A stretch of DNA of 25,172 nt, taken from positions 1 through 25,172 of the IMG/VR virus record IMGVR_UViG_3300037257_000117, one strand, 5' to 3'. Shown here one piece after another: positions 7,332 to 15,462 of the stretch. Position numbers and translations under genes: made by a program. The notes under the pieces were generated by a model, which saw only the letters and a program-made list of their open reading frames with translations, had not been told where the DNA came from and searched no databases. Numbering within the stretch: the first letter of the stretch is position 1; each line of letters opens with the position of its first letter. The DNA comes from a virus.

Positions 7332-8248
7332 AAGAATCATCTCCCTTATTATTCTCTCTTGGTAGTCTATTTGATACTGAGGAAGAAACAGATAGACAAG
7401 AAAATGTTTCAATGTGGGTTCAGGACAAGGATATTATCCGAGCCTCAACCGATTTGACAATTCTTAAAAAACTCGAATCCGGAGTTTATTGTGTTAATTT
7501 TGATAGAGAGAACGGTCTTTATTGTATTGCCATGAAGCCTGTTTCAGATGAATTATTTATATTTTCGGACTCAATTACCTCAAAGCTTATGCAAGAGATT
7601 AATTTATTCTGGACAAAAGCTCCTGTTTATAAGGAGAATAACTTAATTCATAAGCGTGGGATCCTTTTAGAAGGATGCCCTGGTACTGGTAAAAGTTCTA
7701 TTATTACTCTTTTATCTAATGAAATCATTAGTAAAGGAGGAGTTGTATTTAAAGTTACGGGATTTAGAAATCTAAATTACTACGTAGACTTTATGCGATA
7801 TCAATTTAGAAAACTGCAACCAGATACCCCAGTAATTACAATTCTTGAGGATTTAGACCAATATGGCGATGTAGCTGAAGAGCTACTTGATTTTCTAGAT
7901 GGGAAAACTCATTTAGATCATCATGTTATTATTGCGACATCAAATAATACTGAAGAAATACCTGACACTTTTCTACGACCTAGTAGAATTGACTTAAAGA
8001 TTGAAATTCCTTTACCGAGTGAAGAAACTCGAAGAGAGTATTTTGTATTTAAGAAAGTGCCTGAGGCCGATATCGAAAAGTTGGTAGAGTTAACTGATAA
8101 TTTATCATTAGCTGATCTAAAAGAAGTTTATATTTGTATTTACTTATTAGACTATAGTATCGAAGACGCTATAGAAAAAACCACTAAGCCCCGTGAAAAG
8201 AAGAATTACTTGCAATTTAATGCAAACGGAGGTAGTATGGCGATTTAA
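7316..8248 (+). CDS. AAA+ ATPase (BCS1/FtsH-like ATPase core)
   Basis: A 310-aa single AAA+ module. The first about 100 residues are a family-specific N domain. Walker A 'GCPGTGKSS' lies at 120-128, Walker B 'ITILEDLDQ' at 174-182, sensor 1 'IATSNNTE' at about 206-213, then the Arg-finger stretch 'FLRPSRIDLKIEI', and a small C-terminal helical lid. The motif style is that of BCS1/FtsH/26S-type AAA+ proteins, which remodel or unfold proteins. No protease or membrane segment is seen. In the replication gene block it might act as a clamp-loader-like or protein-remodelling factor; substrate unknown. Confidence 0.8.
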   Translation: MAPILEESSPLLFSLGSLFDTEEETDRQENVSMWVQDKDIIRASTDLTILKKLESGVYCVNFDRENGLYCIAMKPVSDELFIFSDSITSKLMQEINLFWTKAPVYKENNLIHKRGILLEGCPGTGKSSIITLLSNEIISKGGVVFKVTGFRNLNYYVDFMRYQFRKLQPDTPVITILEDLDQYGDVAEELLDFLDGKTHLDHHVIIATSNNTEEIPDTFLRPSRIDLKIEIPLPSEETRREYFVFKKVPEADIEKLVELTDNLSLADLKEVYICIYLLDYSIEDAIEKTTKPREKKNYLQFNANGGSMAI

Positions 8249-8293
8249 CAAAAAATTAACATACTTTATAGCATTTTATTCAAACTAAAGTGC

Positions 8294-8301
8294 TATCTTT
8301 G
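8294..8301 (+). promoter_or_regulatory. Bacteroidota-type -7 promoter box
   Basis: TATCTTTG fits TAnnTTTG exactly and lies in the 120-base gap between the AAA+ gene and the next ORF, 68 bases before its ATG. A matching -33 element is weak. Together with the terminator at 8973-9008 it makes the next gene a one-gene transcription unit. Confidence 0.5.
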
Positions 8302-8368
8302 TATTGATAATCAGATGAAATAACACTAATAGATAAAGAATAAATTTAAATTTAAATGTGAATGAATT

Positions 8369-8947
8369 ATGAAAACAGTAGAAGCTCAAGGTTATAACAA
8401 AGAAAAAGCACTTGAATCAACAGGTTTAGACGTCCAATTGGACATGTTAAAGAACGCAACACAGGCTTGGAAGAAAGCTGGTTCGCCGATGAATACCAAA
8501 GATCTTAATAGATTTATGGCAGAATACATCAAACGTAATAAACTTGTAGGTGCATACTTAGTTGTTGAAGCCTCCTCTGACGACACTCGTCTTCGTCCTT
8601 ACAGCGTTATCAACGAAACAACAAAAGGAAAACGCAAAACGACTACAACTTATCAAATTAAAGAAGCTGAATTGAAAGTTAAGTTTACAACTATGATTAC
8701 TGACGAAAACGAAGAAATCGCAGTACCAGTTGTTGATGTAGTAGCTGTCGGAGCTGTTGAAGCTCGCGCAGACAAGAAAGACACTGCTCTGAAAATTATG
8801 AAAGAGCTTATCGAAGTAAACAAAAAAGATTATGTAGTTGAAATTGTTAAGGAAGTTACCGAAGGACAAAAATATGCCGGTTATGGCCAATATACACCTT
8901 CGAAATCTGCTAAACTTGGCAAATTCTTATTCTTTGTACAAGAATAA
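8369..8947 (+). CDS. Hypothetical protein, probably highly expressed single-gene unit
   Basis: A 192-aa protein with no recognised domain. The N-terminal helical third contains 'MNTKDLNRFMAEYIKRNKL', a middle part is basic ('KGKRKTTTTYQIKEAELKVK'), and the C-terminal third is helical with an alternating charge pattern and a Tyr/Gly-rich 'YAGYGQYTPSKSAKLG'. There are no Cys and just one Trp. Codon choice differs from its neighbours, with more GTA/GCT/CGT/AAC-type codons and fewer rare ones. It is flanked by its own promoter box and a strong terminator. That suggests an abundant protein, perhaps nucleic-acid-binding; this is inference. Confidence 0.65.
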   Translation: MKTVEAQGYNKEKALESTGLDVQLDMLKNATQAWKKAGSPMNTKDLNRFMAEYIKRNKLVGAYLVVEASSDDTRLRPYSVINETTKGKRKTTTTYQIKEAELKVKFTTMITDENEEIAVPVVDVVAVGAVEARADKKDTALKIMKELIEVNKKDYVVEIVKEVTEGQKYAGYGQYTPSKSAKLGKFLFFVQE

Positions 8948-8972
8948 TCATTGATTAACTAACTAATCACAC

Positions 8973-9008
8973 AGGTCAGCAGTCGCAAGATTGCTGACCT
9001 TTTTCTTT
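8973..9008 (+). terminator. Rho-independent terminator
   Basis: A 12-bp stem (8973-8984 with 8989-9000, one G-U pair) closed by a GCAA tetraloop and followed by a T tract broken by one C. It ends the single-gene unit of the 192-aa protein. Confidence 0.9.
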
Positions 9009-9043
9009 AATATTAACGGCGTAACAGCTTATAAAACTAATAC

Positions 9044-10381
9044 ATGAACACAGACGTAACACACGATGCCACTATTGATGAGGCTATGCAGGAAAGATCC
9101 AGCATAGAAACCTTAAGAGATAGTGCAAACAGAATTACTGGATATAGATTTAGCATTTTAGTACATGATAAACCTACATTGTCTGGAGAGATGACACGTG
9201 AGGAAGTTGAGAAAATGTATAGATTGTATTCCCAAGAAGGAGCAAGTCTAACTCAACGTACAATCGTAAGAGAATTTCCGAATTATACATTTCCGCAATT
9301 CAAAAAGATCCTTCGAGCTTTTAACATCACCAAATCGTCTGCTCCGTTAGCTCCTCATACTCTAGAGGAACTTACAACGGAAGAGGCTGTAGAGATTGCT
9401 TTACAGAACAAAGAAAATGATTTCTTTAAGAAATTAGAGCAAGAAAGGGGTAAACGCACCGAACAGCGTTTAAAAGAAATTACAAAAGAGTATCAAACAT
9501 TTAAAGAAAAGGCCAATGACTTTGAAGCCTTCTTCGCATCTTTAGACATTACTGCTCATATTGAAGCCATTAGGCCTCAAGAAAATGCAGATAAAGTTAT
9601 TGTGGTATATCTAAGTGATATGCACATTGGTGCTGATGTTAGTAGATATTCAATCTTTGCAAATGAGTATAATGCAAAGGAAGTTAAGAAAAGATTAAAC
9701 AAAGTACTTCAATCTGTTCTACAATTGGCTCAAATGACCGGAGCTACAGATATCATCGTATGTAATATTGGTGATTCTCTGGATGGATATGATGCCCAAA
9801 CTACTAGAGGTGGGCATAATTTACCTCAAAATATGGATAATAAAGATCAACTAAAGAACTTTGTTCAACTAATGGTAGATTTCTTCGGAAGTCTTGCTAA
9901 TAGTGGATACTTTATGTCGATTAAGTATTACTGTGTAGAAGGTGGTAATCATGACGGAGATTTTGGATATGCTGCAAATTTTGCATTGCAATCCTATCTT
10001 CGTTCAGCTGGTATCGAAGCTGTGATATTTGACCAGTATATTGACCATTTCAAATATGGTAAACATACTTTTGTCCTATGTCATGGTAAAGATGCTAAGG
10101 ATGTCTTTAAAAATATGCCTTTAGTTTTAAGTAAAGGTGTAGAAAATCAAATTGATGAATACTTAGACTATCACAGTCTAAAAGGCAATATTCACTTTGT
10201 AAAAGGTGATTTGCACCAATCAGCAACCACTTATGGAAAGCGTTTCAGATACAAGTCTGTAGCTTCTTTATTTGGCTCAAGTGCTTGGATTCATAAAAAC
10301 TTTGGTAATACCAAAGCAGCTGTTGATATTGACATTATTGATGGAGATAAGATTTTGGAAACAAGAGTAATTCTCAATTGA
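9044..10381 (+). CDS. Calcineurin-like metallophosphoesterase, TGA-terminated
   Basis: A 445-aa protein. The N-terminal 100 residues look like a DNA-binding helix-turn-helix region ('SLTQRTIVREFPNYTFPQFKKILRAF'). A helical linker follows at about 105-165. The catalytic domain has the full two-metal set: 'DMHIG' (192-196), 'GDSLDGY' (243-249), 'GNHD' (301-304), 'CHGKD' (346-350) and 'GDLH' (388-391). The family includes Mre11/SbcD nucleases and related phosphodiesterases; an HTH-linked form suggests a DNA-processing role. It ends in TGA at 10379-10381, one base before the next ATG, and is the only early gene here to do so. Reading that TGA as Trp would add 26 residues (second TGA included) before a TAG at 10457. 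Confidence 0.82.
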   Translation: MNTDVTHDATIDEAMQERSSIETLRDSANRITGYRFSILVHDKPTLSGEMTREEVEKMYRLYSQEGASLTQRTIVREFPNYTFPQFKKILRAFNITKSSAPLAPHTLEELTTEEAVEIALQNKENDFFKKLEQERGKRTEQRLKEITKEYQTFKEKANDFEAFFASLDITAHIEAIRPQENADKVIVVYLSDMHIGADVSRYSIFANEYNAKEVKKRLNKVLQSVLQLAQMTGATDIIVCNIGDSLDGYDAQTTRGGHNLPQNMDNKDQLKNFVQLMVDFFGSLANSGYFMSIKYYCVEGGNHDGDFGYAANFALQSYLRSAGIEAVIFDQYIDHFKYGKHTFVLCHGKDAKDVFKNMPLVLSKGVENQIDEYLDYHSLKGNIHFVKGDLHQSATTYGKRFRYKSVASLFGSSAWIHKNFGNTKAAVDIDIIDGDKILETRVILN

Positions 10382-10382
10382 T

Positions 10383-10985
10383 ATGACAAGACAACGCATT
10401 CACATAGACTTTGATCGAAATGTAGTAACTGGAAAAGAGTTGAAGGAAGCGTTCTTTAGAACAACTCTGGCTCCTCTAGAAAAAACTATCGAACAAGTCT
10501 ATGTGTCTAAAGCTCCTAAAGCAACTGATTTCCATGTGGAAATTGCTGCCGAAGGCCATAATGATGGAACAGTTTTGTTTTATTATAAAGGAAAGATTGC
10601 GTTTATGGGTGAGCAGGAAGTTAAAAGAAATGTTTCAGCAACTCGAACAGAGTTAAGTAAACAGCTTTTGCAACTTCTTCATTATCATTACCAAAAAGTA
10701 GTAGTGCCCCCCAATCCTCCTAAATATAATTATAAAGTCTTTATATTAAACAGTAGTAAATTCTTTGCTTATGTTTATTTAGAAGATTTAACAGAAGTTC
10801 TTAACCAGCTTGTTCCGTTATTTAAAGAGATTGAGTGTTCTGCTTCTCAGACTTGGAATCAACCAAGATTACAAATGGCCATGAAATCTATTATGGATAG
10901 CATTCCTATTGTTGTTCATGAGATTACAGATGGCTTTAAGTTGAATGATTGTTATCGAGAAATGTATTTACATTGTTTAGATTAA
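10383..10985 (+). CDS. Hypothetical protein
   Basis: A 200-aa protein not recognised. The first about 110 residues are mixed alpha/beta with 'FHVEIAAEGHNDGTVLFYYKGKIAF', followed by a Pro-rich hinge 'VVVPPNPPKYN', then a helical C-terminal half ending 'YREMYLHCLD'. The hinge suggests two domains. It starts one base after the metallophosphoesterase stop and ends one base before the next gene, so it is part of that operon. Confidence 0.6.
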   Translation: MTRQRIHIDFDRNVVTGKELKEAFFRTTLAPLEKTIEQVYVSKAPKATDFHVEIAAEGHNDGTVLFYYKGKIAFMGEQEVKRNVSATRTELSKQLLQLLHYHYQKVVVPPNPPKYNYKVFILNSSKFFAYVYLEDLTEVLNQLVPLFKEIECSASQTWNQPRLQMAMKSIMDSIPIVVHEITDGFKLNDCYREMYLHCLD

Positions 10986-10986
10986 T

Positions 10987-11190
10987 ATGAAAGAAGTAAT
11001 TGTTGCCTTAAATGAAGACATCAAAATCAATTTGCAAAAAATAAAATTATTGCAGAAAGAAATTGATGATAATAAAGTTGCTATTGCAGCTTTACAAAGA
11101 GTATGTAAACATGCTTACGGATGTACAGGTCATGATAGTCATAAAGACCATTTTACTTGTTTAATCTGTGGCGATACTTATAGTGCCTAG
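10987..11190 (+). CDS. Small coiled-coil protein with zinc-binding tail
   Basis: A 67-aa protein. Residues 1-38 form a heptad-like coiled coil rich in Lys, Ile and Leu. The tail has 'CKHAYGC' and then 'HFTCLICGDTYSA', a set of Cys and His (C-x-H, C-x-x-C) that could hold one zinc. Small phage zinc-ribbon proteins of this layout are common; function is unknown. Ends in TAG. Confidence 0.6.
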   Translation: MKEVIVALNEDIKINLQKIKLLQKEIDDNKVAIAALQRVCKHAYGCTGHDSHKDHFTCLICGDTYSA

Positions 11191-11237
11191 ATATCATACT
11201 TATAGATACAGTTGTTAAACGAATTTAATATACCTTA

Positions 11238-11996
11238 ATGGATATTACTGTATCAGAATTGTTGAAAGGAAAACCGACAATTATCAAAAATAAAGAGTTT
11301 TTCCAAACTAAATCATATGTAGAACCATTCTTAAATAAGATGGCAGCTCTTACAAGTGATTTTAGGATTCAAGTTAAAATGCCAGATCAAATAACTTTTG
11401 GTCCAGATGCACAAGACTTGACTTATAATAGAGTGTTGATTCAGGCAGTGATGCCTCAACAACAGATGGTAGATGGTCATGAAGAAGTAATTGGCTTTCT
11501 ATATGGAATTGATGTCAAACGTCCTGTTGTAAAAATTTACAGAGGATATTTAAATCAAGCCTGCACTAATCTAACTGTATTTAATCCTCAATGGATTCAG
11601 ATACAAGAGTTAGTTCCAGGTGATCCTATTAATTATTCTGCTATTAAGAATCTTATGGAGCAGACTAGTGACTTTCAAACTAGACTTCAGAAAATGAAAG
11701 AAACCACAATTGAGCGCGATAAACGTAAACAATATCTAGGGGAATGGGTTGATTACTCTTTGAGAGAGGCCCAAGATTATGGATTTGGTAAAGTCAAGAT
11801 CGCTGTAAGTACTCCTATTGATGCCTATAAACAGTTGTTTATTGATCAAGATAGTGAATACTATATTCCTGAAGGAATTGATCCAACTTTGTTCGATGTT
11901 TATAATAGCTTTACTCAAATTGTTACTGACGATAAGAAAGATATTATGAATAAATTTGAGAAAACTATGATTATTAATCGTTTACTTAACGTCTAA
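11238..11996 (+). CDS. Hypothetical protein with 'NQACTN' motif
   Basis: A 252-aa protein. A notable segment is 'YRGYLNQACTNLTVFNPQWI' (about 102-120), which recalls the CTN-containing core of DUF932-type phage/plasmid proteins, though I cannot confirm membership. The second half is helical with many Lys/Glu and ends 'MIINRLLNV'. There is no signal peptide or membrane segment. It ends with TAATG overlap to the next gene. A 47-base gap upstream has no recognisable promoter. Confidence 0.6.
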   Translation: MDITVSELLKGKPTIIKNKEFFQTKSYVEPFLNKMAALTSDFRIQVKMPDQITFGPDAQDLTYNRVLIQAVMPQQQMVDGHEEVIGFLYGIDVKRPVVKIYRGYLNQACTNLTVFNPQWIQIQELVPGDPINYSAIKNLMEQTSDFQTRLQKMKETTIERDKRKQYLGEWVDYSLREAQDYGFGKVKIAVSTPIDAYKQLFIDQDSEYYIPEGIDPTLFDVYNSFTQIVTDDKKDIMNKFEKTMIINRLLNV

Positions 11997-12211
11997 TGAA
12001 ATTTGCGGTAGGATATATTAATTTCTTTGATAATGATCTTATTATTGAAGTCATTGAAGCTAATAACTGGAAATTAGCATTGTCTAAGCACAGTCATTTA
12101 ATTAACTCTGGAATTGATTTATTTTTCGGAGATACATTAGAAAATGTAAAAGTGCAGGCTTTTAATTGTGATATGATGATTGATGTTGTTTTATTAGATG
12201 AAGATTGTTAA
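11996..12211 (+). CDS. Small hypothetical protein
   Basis: A 71-aa acidic alpha/beta protein ('MKFAVGYINFFDNDLIIEVI' start). No motif is recognised. It starts on the last base of the upstream stop and overlaps the next gene by 14 bases, so real translation is likely. Two Cys are present (in 'FNCDMM' and at the C terminus), not in a metal-binding pattern. Confidence 0.55.
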   Translation: MKFAVGYINFFDNDLIIEVIEANNWKLALSKHSHLINSGIDLFFGDTLENVKVQAFNCDMMIDVVLLDEDC

Positions 12212-12467
12212 AGTTATCTATGATGATAAAACGAGCTTTATTCTAGACATTGTTAATAATCTAGACGTAAAAGTATTGATTGATAGTTTTAACATTGATG
12301 ATTATCGACAAAAGAAAAAAGCTCTCCCAATTATGACAAGAAATGGAACTACTCAAGTTCCTCTTGTCGTATTTGCGGATGAAAACTTAGATGAATATGC
12401 TGCTATTTGGAGCGAAACAAAGCCAGATTGGGAATTAGAAATAAAGAAAATTTTAGAAAATGAATAA
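12198..12467 (+). CDS. Small thioredoxin-fold-like hypothetical protein
   Basis: An 89-aa protein. 'KKALPIMTRNGTTQVPLVVF' at about 41-60 resembles the central strand and cis-Pro loop ('xVP') of thioredoxin/glutaredoxin folds, but the CxxC active site is absent and there are no Cys. It could be a redox-dead or structural thioredoxin fold; this is a tentative reading. It overlaps the genes on both sides by a few bases. Confidence 0.5.
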   Translation: MKIVKVIYDDKTSFILDIVNNLDVKVLIDSFNIDDYRQKKKALPIMTRNGTTQVPLVVFADENLDEYAAIWSETKPDWELEIKKILENE

Positions 12468-12630
12468 ATATCGAATTTATTTAAACAATAATGATCTCAC
12501 AGATAGTGTTGATATATCAGCAGATTATCCTCAGGTTATGGGAAACATAATCATCTTTTATATAGGAGATGAAGTTGTAGCAAGTATACCACCAGCCTTA
12601 GTTTTTATTAGATTACCTAAAGAAGACTAA
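12460..12630 (+). CDS. Small hypothetical protein (56 aa)
   Basis: An ATG-TAA frame of 56 residues, beginning 'MNKYRIYLNNNDLTDSVDIS' and ending 'FIRLPKED', that exactly fills the gap between two genes: it starts 8 bases inside the upstream 3' end and ends one base before the next ATG. Composition is that of a small beta-rich soluble protein. No homology is recognised. Confidence 0.6.
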   Translation: MNKYRIYLNNNDLTDSVDISADYPQVMGNIIIFYIGDEVVASIPPALVFIRLPKED

Positions 12631-12631
12631 T

Positions 12632-12853
12632 ATGATGATGTTTTTTACAGAAGATGATATTGTTTCCTTTGGAAATTATATGATGTCTTCATTAAGAGAA
12701 AGAAAAATCAGAGAGGCTGTAGAGCTTTCTGAAGACGAAGATCAAATCCAAGCTAGATTGAGATCAGTGAGTGATGCCGATCTAGGTAATTGGGCTTATC
12801 TAATGAATCAAGCTGTTGCCCAAGGTACAGCAAATAATCGTTCTGAAGAATAA
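12632..12853 (+). CDS. Small hypothetical protein, acidic helical
   Basis: A 73-aa protein starting at a run of three ATG codons, so the exact start is uncertain by two residues. It is helical and acidic, with 'LRERKIREAVELSEDEDQIQ' near the middle. Its stop overlaps the dUTPase start (TAATG), so the two are probably translationally coupled. Function unknown. Confidence 0.55.
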   Translation: MMMFFTEDDIVSFGNYMMSSLRERKIREAVELSEDEDQIQARLRSVSDADLGNWAYLMNQAVAQGTANNRSEE

Positions 12854-13347
12854 TGAAAGTAGATGTTGTAAATCAAGGAATTAATGAACTTCCAAAATAT
12901 GCTAAAGCTGGTGATTCTGGAATGGATTTAAGAGCTAATTTTTCAAATGGTTTGAATGAAGATTTAATGTATGGCTGTGCTTTTGATACTGAAAGAGAAG
13001 TTTTGATTATGTTTAGTGGCGGTCGATGTGTAGTTTCAACTGGATTATACACAGCATTTCCACCTGGATATGAAATTCAAGTTAGGGGAAGAAGTGGATT
13101 AGCTATCAAGTATGGTATTCAAGTGTTAAATGCTCCTGGCACAATTGATTCTTCTTATAGAGGAGAATTGGGAGTAATCTTAATGAACTCGGGTAGTGAA
13201 CCTTTTGAAATTGTACATGGAGATAGAATTGCCCAAGCTATACTTGCGAAAGTATGCTTAGTAGAATGGAATCAACTGGCAAGTCTAGAAGATCTTTCTG
13301 CTTCAGATAGAGGAAAGACTGGATTTGGTGATAGTGGTATTAAGTAA
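12853..13347 (+). CDS. dut: dUTP diphosphatase (dUTPase)
   Basis: A 164-aa trimeric-type dUTPase that hydrolyses dUTP to dUMP and PPi, keeping uracil out of phage DNA and feeding ThyX. All five family motifs are visible: 'AGDSGMDLRA' (about 19-28), 'RGRSGLAIKYGI', 'GTIDSSYRGELGVIL', 'HGDRIAQAIL' and the C-terminal P-loop-like 'RGKTGFGDSG'. There is a modest insertion after motif 1 ('GLNEDLMYGCAFDTEREV'). It overlaps the ligase start (TAATG). Confidence 0.95.
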   Translation: MKVDVVNQGINELPKYAKAGDSGMDLRANFSNGLNEDLMYGCAFDTEREVLIMFSGGRCVVSTGLYTAFPPGYEIQVRGRSGLAIKYGIQVLNAPGTIDSSYRGELGVILMNSGSEPFEIVHGDRIAQAILAKVCLVEWNQLASLEDLSASDRGKTGFGDSGIK

Positions 13348-14519
13348 TGATAATTGAAACAATATATCTAGTTACAAGAAATGCTCGAGACAAAGTTCAA
13401 GTAGTTATTGCTGAATTAGAACAAATTGGAAACAACTTTGTGATTCACAGAACTACTGGACAATATGAAGGAAAAATGACTGATCAACCTGAACTTGTTA
13501 TTGAGAAAGGTAAAGCTAAACGATCAGTCATACAACAAGCAGAACTTGAATTTAATAGTATTGTTAGTAAGTATCAAGACAAAGGTTACAAAAGATTAGC
13601 CTCTCTTACTAATAAGAAGTTTGAAGATATTTTAGCAAGTGAGATGGACGCTTTAGTTCCTACTATAAAATCTGACTCATCAGGAAATCTAAAACCAATG
13701 TTAGCTAAGGATTACAATAAATGTCAGAATTCAGTTCTAGACAAAAGAATGTATTGTAGTCGTAAGTTAAATGGTGTAAGATGTATGATGAAATGGGGTG
13801 GCAATAATGTTGTAACCGTTTCCAGAGGTGGAAAGAATTACGACAATGCTTGTCAACAACTAACTCCACAATTAAGCGAGTATTTACGTTCACATCCAGA
13901 TGTAATTCTAGATGGCGAGCTTTATCATCATGGTCATTATCTACAAGAATTATCTGGTATAGCCCGAAAGGAAACTTGGGACGAAAGATGTGAAATTCTT
14001 GAGTATTGGATTTATGATATAGCTGATGATAAAATGGAATTCGTAGATAGACTTGGCATTCTTAATGAATTGAGAGTTGAAACTTTTAAAGATCTCCAAA
14101 AAATTAAAGTTTTAGAACATTATCCAACTGAATGTTGGGATGATGTCAAACGGCTCCACGATAAGTGGGTAGGAGAAGGTTATGAGGGCGCAGTAGCTCG
14201 AAAACCGAACAAACCATATGAGTTTGGAAAGAGAAGTTCTACAATGATTAAGATTAAAGCTTATCAAGATGCTGAGTTTACAATTATTGATTATCGAGAT
14301 GGTTTAAGAGATGAAGATTTTTGCTTCATTTGTGAAACTGAAGATGGCAAAGCATTTGCTGCTAAGCCTATAGGTGATCGAGAATTAAAGGCTGAGTATA
14401 TGAACAACATAGATAACATAATTGGAAAGAAAGGGACCATAAAATACTTCGAGATTTCTCGAGAGGGTATTCCAATGCAACCAATCTTTCAATCAGTACG
14501 TTACGAGGAGGATCTATAA
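13347..14519 (+). CDS. ATP-dependent DNA ligase with N-terminal WGR-like domain
   Basis: A 390-aa nick-sealing ligase. Residues 1-90 look like a WGR domain ('IEKGKAKRSVIQQAELEFNS' and 'DKGYKRL'). The adenylation domain has motif I 'KLNGVR' with Lys140 as the likely AMP-accepting residue, motif III 'ILDGELYHHG', motif IV 'EGYEGAVAR' and motif V 'MIKIKAY'. Motif I is KLNG rather than the usual KxDG, a variant seen in phage ligases. The OB-like C-terminal domain runs from about 310. The stop overlaps the thioredoxin start. It would join Okazaki fragments made by the helicase-primase set. Confidence 0.9.
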   Translation: MIIETIYLVTRNARDKVQVVIAELEQIGNNFVIHRTTGQYEGKMTDQPELVIEKGKAKRSVIQQAELEFNSIVSKYQDKGYKRLASLTNKKFEDILASEMDALVPTIKSDSSGNLKPMLAKDYNKCQNSVLDKRMYCSRKLNGVRCMMKWGGNNVVTVSRGGKNYDNACQQLTPQLSEYLRSHPDVILDGELYHHGHYLQELSGIARKETWDERCEILEYWIYDIADDKMEFVDRLGILNELRVETFKDLQKIKVLEHYPTECWDDVKRLHDKWVGEGYEGAVARKPNKPYEFGKRSSTMIKIKAYQDAEFTIIDYRDGLRDEDFCFICETEDGKAFAAKPIGDRELKAEYMNNIDNIIGKKGTIKYFEISREGIPMQPIFQSVRYEEDL

Positions 14520-14812
14520 TGAGCGAAAATTTAAAAATAATGGTTGAATCCAATGAACATGTTATCATTGATTTTTCAGCCGAATGGTGTGCTCCATGTA
14601 AGATAGTGGGGCCAATTCTTGATCAAATTGATGAAGAAAATCCAGATATATCTGTATTTAAAGTAGATATTGATGATGATCCTACAGGATTAACATCTGA
14701 ATTTGCTGTTCGAAATATTCCTACCCTTTTATATTTTAAGGGTGGACAAGTGATTGATAGAACAGCAGGTTCTCTACCAAAAACAATGATTTTAAGTAAG
14801 TTTAATAAGTAA
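14519..14812 (+). CDS. Thioredoxin
   Basis: A 97-aa thioredoxin with the redox motif 'WCAPCK' (Cys24, Cys27), the buried Asp at 'VIIDFSAEW', and the cis-Pro loop 'RNIPTLLYF'. It is slightly shorter than typical bacterial thioredoxin (about 105-110 aa). Possible roles are reductant for ribonucleotide reductase or a polymerase processivity factor as in T7; neither partner is in this window. It shares the TAATG overlap with the ligase gene. Confidence 0.9.
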   Translation: MSENLKIMVESNEHVIIDFSAEWCAPCKIVGPILDQIDEENPDISVFKVDIDDDPTGLTSEFAVRNIPTLLYFKGGQVIDRTAGSLPKTMILSKFNK

Positions 14813-14816
14813 AGCT

Positions 14817-14954
14817 ATGACAATAATTAAGCCATGCACATGTGAACATAAATTTCAAGACGCAATTTATGGAAAAGGTAAGAGAGTTCATAACGAAAGT
14901 TTTGACGGTAAGCGTTCTAAGTGTACTGTTTGCAAATCTGTAAAGAATAAGTAA
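14817..14954 (+). CDS. Small Cys-rich protein (45 aa)
   Basis: An ATG-TAA frame of 45 residues that fits between thioredoxin (4 bases upstream) and the next gene (1 base downstream). It is highly basic and has 'CTCEH' near the start and 'CTVCKSV' near the end, a CxC...CxxC arrangement that could bind one zinc. Function unknown, but the phase and fit to its neighbours support a real gene. Confidence 0.6.
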   Translation: MTIIKPCTCEHKFQDAIYGKGKRVHNESFDGKRSKCTVCKSVKNK

Positions 14955-14955
14955 T

Positions 14956-15462
14956 ATGTATTTTAAAGGAACAATAATTATAACAGATCCTTGTTATTTA
15001 GACATTGAAAATGTTGAAGATAAATTAGAAGGTTTGTTTGAAGAAACTGGATATGGTGATTGGAGTTGCACAACTTTTAAAGATACTCCTGAAGCCACTG
15101 CACTTTATAATGATTATAGTAGAGAATATCTTACGTTCTTTACTGCTTATAATTTTGGGCCACAAAGTCCAGAAGAAAAAGAAGTAATGCTTAACGAGTA
15201 TATGGAAAAACATCAAGCCTTTATTCATTCGGAAGCTGTTCTTGGACAATTCTGTGCTGATGGAGGTATGGTTTGCGTTGCTCTTTTAGACGATGTCATG
15301 AAATTAAATCCTGAGTTTTCTTATGATGAAGAAAGCCATTGGATAACGGTTATTCCTAACTTTGAGGGAGATGTTGTTATTGATTGGGATGATTCTACAG
15401 ATTCAAGCAAAGTTATTGGCAAAGGAAATATTAATTTTTATACTGCTCAGACAGGTTTATAA
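14956..15462 (+). CDS. Conserved phage protein with 'DPCYL' motif
   Basis: A 168-aa protein. The N-terminal 'GTIIITDPCYLDI' pattern is one I associate with a widespread family of uncharacterised phage proteins. The rest is acidic, with 'GQFCADGGMVCVALLDDV' in the middle and a beta-rich end containing 'VIDWDDSTDSS'. No enzymatic motif is recognised. It overlaps the next ATG by one base. Confidence 0.6.
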   Translation: MYFKGTIIITDPCYLDIENVEDKLEGLFEETGYGDWSCTTFKDTPEATALYNDYSREYLTFFTAYNFGPQSPEEKEVMLNEYMEKHQAFIHSEAVLGQFCADGGMVCVALLDDVMKLNPEFSYDEESHWITVIPNFEGDVVIDWDDSTDSSKVIGKGNINFYTAQTGL

